Notes under the pieces: model-generated
Databases searched by the model: none
Told to the model about the DNA's origin: nothing
The model's input: the letters and a program-made list of their open reading frames with translations, nothing else
Made by a program: the position numbers and the translations under genes
Shown: piece after piece, positions 48,271 to 59,700 of the stretch
Position numbering within the stretch: the first letter of the stretch is position 1
Layout: every line of letters begins with the position of its first letter
From: Argopecten irradians
Lineage: Eukaryota > Mollusca > Bivalvia > Pectinida > Pectinidae
Reading direction: 5' to 3'
DNA: 64,000 bases
NCBI RefSeq assembly: GCF_041381155.1
Contig: NC_091144.1
Span: 31,428,980-31,492,979, forward strand

Positions 48271-48795
48271 ATTGTTTGTATATGTTTTTGTTTGATTTAT
48301 TAACGTCCTATTAACACCCAGCGTCACGTAAGGACGGCCACTCATGTATGCGGTGTGTATCAGGTGCAAGGTGCGTGGTTTTGGGAGACTGCGGTATGTT
48401 CGTGTTGTGTCTTCTTGTATAGTGGAACTATTGCCCTTTTTATAGTGCTATATCACTGAAGCCTGCTGCCGAAGACACTAAGCAACCCATCCACCCGGTC
48501 ACATTATACTGACAACGGGAGAACTAGTCGTTCCACTCCCGGTATGCCGCGCGCTAAGCAGGAGCAGAAACTACCATTTTTATACTCTGGTGTGTCACGG
48601 CAAGGGGATAGAACCCAGGTCCTACCTCACAGGGGCGTGCGCTCGACAAAAGGCTAAAACTGAGGAGGTGTCAAGGGAGGCATTAGGAAAGATAAAGTCA
48701 GTTAGGAAGAAGAGAAAAGATAAGATCCTAAATTAAATCGCCTCTTACGATCATGCAATAGGGGCAGCAGGTACAATTCTAACGCCCTACCTGCA
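48271..48795 (+). mobile_element. Dispersed repeat R1, copy 4 (most complete)
   Basis: Begins TTTTTGTTTGATTTATTAAC, GTCCTATTAACACCCAGCG and ends CAATTCTAACGCCCTACCTG. Read on the minus strand it shows a B-box-like GGGTTCTATCC near 48612. It gives the best frame of reference for the other R1 copies. Confidence 0.7.
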
Positions 48796-50188
48796 TGGTA
48801 GCATATTGCACGACACAAACGGACGACTCTGGACAAACGATGATCTAATGTGTCGGTTGAGACTTGGTCTACATTACATTCTCTTTTGTCTGTAGCAATT
48901 AAACATTGGGACTACGCAGGGGAACAATTAGTGTTATATTTGTGGACAAAGACTTGTGGAAGGAGTTTAGCGGGATTAGTCTGGTTCAACGGGATTAGTC
49001 TGGTTCAACAGTCCTGTCTTTTATTCTGATTTTGAACTTTTCCTTTCATACAGATTAAGATTGTTCAGTTTTGCCTGTCTGCATGTGGTTGAAAAATATC
49101 ACAATCTGCGCTGTACATGGCATAATTATGAGATGACACAACTCTGGTCTTCTTCGATATTCCAGGGGTTACTAACATTGACATTATGTCCACCCTCTGG
49201 ACTATCTCAGAGTAAAATTCGTGACTCTGGTATGCAACACACTACTCCACCCATGAGATGGAACAGAGATCGGTGGATGGAACCATCAGAAAGTACAGGA
49301 GATACAGTCTGGACAATTTAGAAAGAAAAAAAAATTAAGGTCAAAGGTCAAAATATGGTCAAAACATAGTGACCAGGTTTTGATACACAATATATTTATA
49401 TCTTCATTGCCAGATGTAACTTTGCTAATAGTAAGATGTAAGACACGATATATTGTTTCAAAATTGTCTGATCATGTTTAACTAACCTCTAACATAATTA
49501 GAATATGTCTTGTCTGCATGAACTAACACAACAACTATAAAATTTAAATCATTTGTAATTTTTTTCAATTTTAACAAAATTTTATTTCAATAATAAATTG
49601 AAATAGGATTGAACAACAGGCAATGTCTATGTAATCTCTCCTACATATATAGTTATATAGTACAGGGGCTAGAATCTGGACAAAATATTTTGAGGAAGGG
49701 CAAACAGACTGACGGACGAATGGACACCACACAAACCTATGGCATGCTTGTTTCCCCAGTAGGGGACTAATAATTAACTCGTTATGACTGACTCATTCTG
49801 AGCACACAATCTCTGGTCATCTTTTATTGAAATGTATGAACACAAGAATTAAATAATCAACACCAATTTTAAAAGTATTTAATAAATTAATTAAATTATT
49901 GCGTTACATCTTCAACAAAACATTAACAAAGATACTATAAAAATGTATGAATTCTTACGAAAATCAGACTATTGAATTAAAAGACTTGGCAGTTAGCTGA
50001 AGTAAACTCTCATTGTTGATTTTGAATAACAAACTGACGGACCATGTTCATTCTTATTTGTATAAAATCAAAGACCTGTTTACAAGCTGATAATTAGAAG
50101 TATTTTGCTGATCCTGATCAACCATTTAATTATATCATCTCAAGTGCACTGACGTTTGGTACTTAAACATCCACTATGAACGTTTAAT
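48796..50188. other. Intergenic region downstream of SEPSECS
   Basis: Non-coding. An 86-codon open frame at 49061-49321 (+) has no recognised domain. Otherwise the stretch is AT-rich. Confidence 0.45.
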
Positions 50189-50194
50189 TTTATT
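50189..50194 (-). terminator. Possible SEPSECS polyadenylation signal
   Basis: AATAAA on the minus strand, 250 bp after the stop codon. It is the nearest canonical signal that I notice; cleavage itself cannot be seen. Confidence 0.35.
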
Positions 50195-50443
50195 TAACTA
50201 GGGCCCTATACTGATGTTGAGAAAGATAGGTATTTTGACTGGAATAAAACATACGTTGAAAAATGAAATAAAAAAGCTAGATGATTGCATTAAAAGTACA
50301 TGTAACAATATTTCAATTAACAATATGGTTTTTAAATTAAGCACAAATAATCTTTACATTACTGTGTATATTTTAAATCCTTATAATTATATTGTTGGAT
50401 TTATGGTAATTATACGATATTACAAAATCATTTATATAATGTA

Positions 50444-50732
50444 CTAAGACTCATTAGATCCTTGCATGTCTTTATCACTGTTGTCGTCTTTACTTGATGG
50501 CTGATCCTCTCTTCCATCTGTAACAGATTTGCCGACAGAGTTGTAAGGCACCAGTTTACACTTTGATAACACTTTATCCAATCTAGATATAAATGTATCT
50601 ACGTCTTCTTTTGTCATTCCAATGCCAGCTGCTGCAGTTAGGTAGGAGCAGGGGTAAGCATCCGAATGGGCACCAAAGTTCGAGAATTTCTGTCCGTTTA
50701 TGTCACTTATCTTCCCTGTTGGAGCTATAACC
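50444..50732 (-). CDS. SEPSECS: SEPSECS exon 10: C-terminal region and stop
   Basis: Acceptor CTCCTTCTTCAG, 289 bases, stop at 50444-50446. It encodes residues 400-495. [15 protein letters not shown] and [13 protein letters not shown] match the conserved end of the family; the last 30 residues are acidic and not conserved. Confidence 0.93.
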
Positions 50733-53700
50733 CTGAAGAAGGAGAGAAGCATATCACAGGATGTTAATTTTCTAATTTTGTGTATGAAACCAAATGCTTA
50801 TCTATTCTATCTTTACATATTATAGTTAGCGCTCTTGAAGGTTGGTAACAATGGTTACCGTATTTCACCGCAAATAAGACCCCTTCCGCAAATAAGACCC
50901 CCCCACCTATTTTGACACTTTTCCAGACTTAGGGGGGATGTCTGCAAATAAGACCCCCCCCCCACCTATTTTTCAGTTTACTGGATGATGGATTTGAGCA
51001 ATGGAGTAATTAAAGATATCACCAAAATGACTTTGTATCGGAACTTCTTTTTGTTTGTTTTTTCGGCATAGAAAAATCACGTAGTAAACAACTGTTTGTG
51101 TGTTTGTTATTTTTGTCATTATTTTGCGGGCACAATTCACATTATTTTCCGCAAACAGTATGATGTTACGCTACCAAATACAAGATGTCAGAATCAATAC
51201 TGACCCGCAAGGGCAGATAACTCTGTAATACGCAAATACAAAATACATATATAAAATTGAAAGTTTGATATGTAAAACATAATGACTCAGCCTTTAGCAA
51301 CCATCTCTGAATAATGCTAATCACATGTACTGATATTAACACAAATTTCGGAAAAAAAACCATGAATCCATTTTCTGACTAAACATTTTCCTTATAAGAC
51401 ATTAAATTGAGTGAATTTCTCCTTAGAAAAACTTATGATATACTCAAGATTTAACAGGTAAGGTATACTAGCATAAAAGTGTAACTTTCCACATTGATTT
51501 CTGTAGAATTCAATAAGTTACCTTGTTCCTGAGACACAGCGTGTAAACAGCTTGGAGCCTATATCAGTAGCACTGGTTCCTTCTACCATTAGAGTCATGG
51601 CTGTAAACAAGACAGGGGAACATCACACATATCATATAACCTTATTTTAACATCTTACATACCATATCATACTAAACTTATGTTAAAACAAGACAGGGGA
51701 ACATCACACATACCATATCATACTAAACTTATGTTAAAACAAGACAGGGAACATCACACATACCATATCATACTAAACTTATGTTAAAACAAGACAGGGG
51801 AACATCACACATACCATATCATACTAAACTTATGTTAAAACAAGACAGGGGAACATCACACATACCATATCATACTAAACTTATGTTAAAACAAGACAGG
51901 GGAACATCACACATACCATATCATACTAAACTTATGTTAAAACAAGATGGGGAACATCACACATAGTCACATATGAACCTGTGTAAGTTGTATTCAATGT
52001 TTGTGATTACATTTCCATCATATACAAATTTAACTCATAGATATTATTATTCACAGGGGATTGATCGATCCATGCAATGATTTTGTTTTTTTGTTAACCA
52101 TGCTTATTGAGAAATTCCTCTAATTATATATTCAATATGGGGCGCTATGATTGTGAGGTACTAAACCAAAGATATAAGGTTGTGTGGTAATTACACATAG
52201 GTAGATGGTTGTGTGGTACTTACCCATAGATATATGGTTGTGGGGTACTTACCCATAGATATATGGTTGTGGGGTACTTACCCATAGATATATGGTTGTG
52301 GGGTACTTACCCATAGACATATGGATGTGGGGTACTTACCCATAGATATATGGTTGTGGGGTACTTACCCATAGATATATGGTTGTGGGGTACTTACCCA
52401 TAGATATATGGTTGTGGGGTACTTACCCATAGATATATGGTTGTGGGGTACTTACCCATAGATATATGGTTGTGGGGTACTTACCCATAGATATATGGTT
52501 GTGGGGTACTTACCCATAGATATATGGTTGTGGGGTACTTACCCATAGATATATGGTTTGTGGGGTACTTACCCATAGATATATGGTTGTGGGGTACTTA
52601 CCCATAGACATATGGATGTGGGGTACTTACCCATAGATATATGGTTGTGGGGTTCTTACCCATAGATATATGGTTGTGGGGTACTTACCCATAGATATAT
52701 GGTTGTGGGGTACTTACCCATAGATATATGGATGTGGGGTACTTACCCATAGATATATGGTTGTGGGGTACTTACCCATAGATATATGGTTGTAGGGTAC
52801 TTACCCATAGATATATGGTTGTGGGGTACTTACCCATAGACATATGGATGTGGGGTTCTTACCCATAGATATATGGTTGTGGGGTACTTACCCATAGATA
52901 TATGGTTGTGGGGTACTTACCCATAGATATATGGTTGTGGGGTACTTACCCATAGATATATGGTTGTGGGGTACTTACCCATAGATATATGGTTGTGGGG
53001 TACTTACCCATAGATATATGGTTGTGGGGTACTTACCCATAGATATATGGTTGTGGGGTACTTACCCATAGATATATGGTTGTGGGGTTCTTACCCATAG
53101 ATATATGGTTGTGGGGTACTTACCCATAGATATATGGTTGTGGGGTACTTACCCATAGATATATGGATGTGGGGTACTTACCCATAGATATATGGTTGTG
53201 GGGTACTTACCCATAGATATATGGTTGTGGGGTACTTACCCATAGATATATGGTTGTGGGGTACTTACCCATAGATATATGGTTGTGGGGTACTTACCCA
53301 TAGATATATGGTTGTGGGGTACTTACCCATAGATATATGGTTGTGGGGTACTTACCCATAGATATATGGTTGTGGGGTACTTACCAATAGATATATGGAT
53401 GTGGGGTACTTACCCATAGATATATGGTTGTGGGGTACTTACCCATAGATATATGGATGTGGGGTACTTACCCATAGATATATGGTTGTGGGGTACTTAC
53501 CAATAGATATATGGTTGTGGGGTACTTACCCATAGATATATGGTTGTGGGGTACTTACCCATAGATATATGGTTGTGGGGTACTTACCCATAGATATATG
53601 GATGTGGGGTACTTACCCATATACATATGGATGTGGGGTACTTACCCATAGATATATGGTTGTGGGGTACTTACCCATAGATATATGGTTGTGGGGTACT

Positions 53701-56700
53701 TACCCATAGATATATGGTTGTGGGGTACTTACCCATAGATATATGGTTATGGAGTACTTACCCATAGATATATGGTTGTGGGGTACTTACCCATAGATAT
53801 ATGGATGTGGGGTACTTACCCATAGATATATGGTTGTGGGGTACTTACCCATAGATATATGGTTGTGGGGTACTTACCCATAGATATATGGTTGTGGGGT
53901 ACTTACCAATAGATATATGGTTGTGTGGAACTTACCAATAGATATATGGTTGTGGGGTACTTACCTATAGATATAAGGTTGTGGGGTACTTACCCATAGA
54001 TATATGGTTGTGGGGTACTTACCCATAGATATATGGTTGTGGGGTACTTACCCATAGATATATGGTTGTGGGATACTTTACCCATAGATATATGGTTATG
54101 GAGTACTTACCCATAGATATGTGAATGCACAGTACTTACCAATAGATATATGGATGTGGGGTACTTACCCATAGACATATGGTTATGGAGTACTTACCCT
54201 GAGATATATGGTTGTGGGTTACTTACCCATAGATATGTGAATGCACAGTACTTACCAAAAGATATATGGGTGTGGGGTACTTACCCATAGATATATGGTT
54301 GTGGGGTACTTACCCATAGATATATGGTTGTGGGACACTTTACCCATAGATATATGGTTATGGAGTACTTACCTATAGATATATGGATGTGTGGTACTTA
54401 CCCATAGATATATGGTTGTGGGGTACTTACCCATAGATATATGGTTGTGGGGTACTTACCCATAGATATATGGTTGTGGAGAACTTATCCTTAGATATGT
54501 GGACATAGGGTACTTACCCACAGATATATGGTTGTGGGGTACTAATACCCATAAATATGGATGTGTGGTACTTACCCATAGATATATGGTTGTGGTTTAT
54601 ATTGAGGAGTTTCTGCCCGTGTTTGGCTGCACACTTTGATAGAGATGTGTGTAGATAGCTATACATCTCCTTCCTCTGTTTAACCAGAGCCTTGTAGCCT
54701 TGAGACCCCATACTGAGTAAGGTAATAAACAGGTCCATGGTCGGTGACATTGACGCTCGCCCTGTCAAAATACATATTAACCAATCTCAAGTGATGAATG
54801 TTTTTGCTTATTTGCCACCAAAATGAGAGAAAGCAATGCACATTCCATCACATCATCTACTTTCTTCATAAATCAAAACTTTTCTGGAGATATATTTTTC
54901 TTCCCTTTCCACCAACCCCTCCTCCATCTTTTTTTAAAGCTGATCAGTTTAAGTAATGCATATTAACAAGAATACCACACAAGTGGATGTTTCGCCTGTA
55001 CAGTAGTTAAAACCATTACAACAAATAGTTATTGTACATAATTTGGTTGAAATCAGATAATAAATACTAAAGTTATTGAGCAGAAACCAAGAAATTGTCT
55101 GTTTTGACAAGTTTAAAGTGCCATAACTCTTACAAATATTGACGGATTTTGACAGTATCAATCACATCCTAGATCTCATTGCAATAAAGAAATATACAAT
55201 ATTTGGTTAAAATCAGATAATAAATATTAAACATATCACACGGACACCAAGAAATTGTCTGTTTTGACAAGTTTAAAGTGCCATAACTCTTACAAATATT
55301 GACGAATTTTGACTAGTATCAAACCAATCCGATCATCTTATTAATATAAAGCGATATAACAAATTTGGTTAAAATTGGACAAAGAAACCTTTTCTCGGAT
55401 GCCGCCAACGCTGACACCGATGCCAACATATAGTGATACCTATATGTCGCCTTTGGGTTGCATTACAGGTGACACAAAAATACCTGGGTTAATGTATATA
55501 GAGGTTACACAACGAGTGGCTGTTGGATATGGAATTTATTCCACATGAGCGAGTTATTTTTTAAAAGTTACAAAAGACACTAGCTTTAGCGAGTGTCTTT
55601 TAAAAAATAACTTACTAGTGTGGAATAAATTCCATATCCAACAACCACGAGTCGTGTGACCTGTTTCTACCACAATTACATCCGCTTTTAGCCGATAGAT
55701 ATACGGCGAGGATAAGTACGCTATCCAACAGCAGTTTTGGCGTCAAGCGGCAATCACAGCATAGCGTGACGTCACTCGATTATTGATGACGTTGACAAAT
55801 GATGACACGACACTCAGAAAGACGTAGTTCGGTCAAAGTTCATCGTGTCAGCCAATCAGAATGCGTACAGAGTTTATACCACGTGTGGTATAAACAAATT
55901 GTTAATCAACAGCTGCATCGTTTATTTGATACCCTGAGAGTTGAATAACACTGACTATTGTGGTAGAAAACAGAATAAGACATATTCAACGGAGAGAAAT
56001 TGGCCAAATAGTATAACGCTACTGTTTGACTAATGTGCAGCTGCAAATTAAACTTATCTAAATTAAAGTAAACTTATCTAAATTAAAAGTCTATGTGTTT
56101 GATAAAGAAATAACTGCTTCATAATACAATAATTGTAATCAAACATACATTATATCCTTGTGTATTTTTCGTTAAAACTTGAATATAATAATACAGCAAG
56201 CATATTATAAATACAGGATATGGATTACTTTATACACCATACATACCAGGGTAGGTTTTGCTGATCTGTTCCAGTAGTTTAACATCAAGTCCAGCTATAA
56301 TGGAGCCTCCGACAGGTACCATAAAGTTTTTGTCTGTACTCTGGACAAAAACATCTACTCTCCCTGTCCTAGCAGCCTATCAGTAGAGAAAATAACCGTC
56401 AACAAAACTTTACTTCAAGCCATCTACCATAAATTGTACAAACACAATTATTTGTAAATTATCTCCCCTTATACTCTTAATGTCAAAGTTTTATTTGTAG
56501 TTTTTCTCAATCTAAAAATAGTCTTTGTAAGTTCATGAACTTCATGGTATATGTTGATTTGAAAGACATGTCCTATTACTTTATTGTTTGACAAAGGATT
56601 ATCTCCCATTAGTTCTATGTTAATTTCCCCCCAAATTATTTAGATTATGTAATATCTAACTCATATTCGAATGTTGGTGGAGTTATCTCCCTTATAGTTC

Positions 56701-59700
56701 TGATTTTTGTGGTTACCCCATCTAGTAAACACTGAGCACTAAATAGCTATATTAGCTCCTCTAGCATTTAAGTTTAAATGATGAGTTATCTCCCTCTACC
56801 TCTACTTACCTGCTGTATAAGGTGCGTACACTTGGTACATTGCAGACCATAGGCGTTGTTTATAAGATGTGGAATGTCGTTAACTTTACATATCTGTCCT
56901 ATCTCCTCTAGTCTACAACACAAATATATTGTGATATGATTAATTGATTTAAAATAAGATCTGTTGGTCTTTACATTGGCTTTAGTTGTAACATGTACAT
57001 GTGTGTACTACACTGCTTTGCTAGACAGCTATGATTTTTAACGACTCTGACCACAGCCAACTATACATGTATACGATAGTCTTTCATCTAGTAGTAATTC
57101 CCTCACTAATGTCATAATCCAAATTTTAAATGATGACGGTAGAATCTATTAAGATATTATAATAATACCATTCTCTATAATATTGTAAACCCAGTGTACA
57201 TGAATAATTACATACCAAGATGATATATGGCTACTCATTTCTGTTAGAATTACTTTTTATGAAGTACCGTAAGTGATCTCAGGTAAGAATAAGGTTGTAA
57301 GGATGTAACCATCCACAGGTAGGCAGTACACACACACCTGTCTGGGGCTCGAGGTGCGAAGCAACTGGTAGTGGTAAAGATACAGAGGATATTAGAGGCC
57401 CCCAGCTCAGTCACCTTATCACGGACCGCCTGTACATCTGTCCTCAACTCGTCTCCTTCTAGTGTGTTCTCTATCACTACTGGGGTAAGTCCTGTAATGA
57501 TATCAGTATTTATTGTTCTCTATCACTACCAGGGTAAGTCCTGTAACGATATCAGTATTTATTGTTCTCTATCACTACCAGGGTAAGTCCTGTAATGATA
57601 TCAGTATTTATTGTTCTCTATCACTACCGAGGTAAGTCCTGTAATGATATCAGTATTTATTGTTCTCTATCACTACCGGGGTAAGTCCTGTAATGATATC
57701 AGTATTTATTGTTCTCTATCACTACCGGGGTAAGTCCTGTAATGGTATCAGTATTTATTGTTCTCTATCACTACCGGGGTAAGTCCTGTAATGATATCAG
57801 TATTTATTGTTCTCTATCACTACCGGGGTAAGTCCTGTAATGGTATCAGTATTTATTGTTCTCTATCACTACCGGGGTAAGTCCTGTAATGGTACCAGTA
57901 TTTATTGTTCTCTATCACTACCAGGGTAAGTCCTGTAACGATATCAGTATTTATTGTTCTCTATCAGGGGTAAGTCCTGTAACAATATCAGTATTTATTG
58001 TTCTCTATCAGGGGTAAGTCCTGTAATGGTACCAGTATTTATTGTTCTCTATCACTACCGGGGTAAGTCCTGTAATGATATCAGTATTTATTGTTCTCTA
58101 TCACTACCGGGGTAAGTCCTGTAATGATATCAGTATTTATTGTTCTCTATCACTACCGGAGTCAGTCCTGTAATGATATCAGTATTTATTGTTCTCTATC
58201 ACTACCGGAGTAAGTCCTGTAATGATATCAGTATTTATTGTTCTCTATCACTACCGGGGTAAGTCCTGTAATGGTACCAGTATTTATTGTTCTCTATCAT
58301 TACCGGAGTCAGTCCTGTAATGGTATCAGAATTTACTGAAGTCTATTTTCGTAAAAATGAAATACTTGAAAACTTTTAAATCATGAAGATGAAGAAAATT
58401 ATTTTCAAACAGCACTCAAGAAATTACGTTCTTACTCAGCTACATATTCACAAGTAGAACTGTTAAATTGTGGAATAGTCTACCTTAAGACTGATGTAAT
58501 ATCAGTATCGAACATTACAATACAACTGTTTCAAAAATAGACTTGGTAAAACTTGGAAAAATCAATATATAATGTAACAATAATGCAGCAATAACCAGAA
58601 TATGAACTCTTGATCTATTGGCTAATTGATAACATATTCACCCCTGAAGACATATATAGACCCTTCTAGTTCAAGGGCTGGAATAGTTCATTTTGCAATT
58701 TCAGGGTGAATGAGGGACTTTAACTGGTATTAATGCCAGTACTGGAAATTATCTTTTTCTATAGTTATATCTGTATCTATGTGAGGATTTGATGCAAAAA
58801 AAAATATTGATCAATCAACATCCAGGATGTACACAAACCTGCAGTAATAATGGACTTAATACAGGATTTCTGGTCAATACGTGGCCATATGACATACTTG
58901 GCGTTTGGTCGACTTTGTCTGAAGGTCAGCATAGAGAGCACCATACTCATACCCGTTGCCATGGGCACCACAAAACAACTCTTCACGGAGGAAACACCTG
59001 TTATTTCGAAATATTAGAAGTATAAGGTGAACTAAACTGTTCATTTTAGCATCAAACTACTTTTATGGCAAATTAAACATGAAGCGCTAGAGCACTTCAT
59101 TAAATTTGCCACTGTACAGTTGACATTCATACTCCCATAATTGCCAACTCAATGCTTACATTTACATTTGAAAACAATTTTATGATGAGATCTGAAGAAA
59201 TTTTGCATCTTTTATGAATAAAGAATTCAGTATTGTAAAAGCTGGAATAGCCATTTGAACAGCCATTTTCTAAGATCGCTTGCATGACAATTGTGACGGC
59301 AATGATAAGTTGATAATGAAGTCATCATAAGAGGATGGCAGTTTATGGACTGATGAATGCCAACTGCACTTGGTAAGATTACATAGTGGGGCTGCAGTGA
59401 AAATGTACCGTACACATGTATATATCAATCACTGCCCTGCACCCTAATTGGATGACAGAGCAATAACACAGAGCAGGAATGATACAAATCATCCTTAAAA
59501 TATAATGAATTCTTCATAGGAGAACAAAATGTACAACACAAAACTCAATCTGATTAAAATACAATAATTCATTTAATTCATTAACACGTGCAAGTACATA
59601 AAATGTTCATACCTGAGAGTTTGATGAGGTCGAGAGCCAAACTGTTTGTTAATTTCATTATCAGACTGGACCCCGCAGCCTTTGGTTGTATGGCAGTAAT

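Noticed and set aside
51781..51966. 61-codon open frame with a 17-residue period
   Set aside because: It is the 51-bp array in SEPSECS intron 8 read on the opposite strand from the gene.
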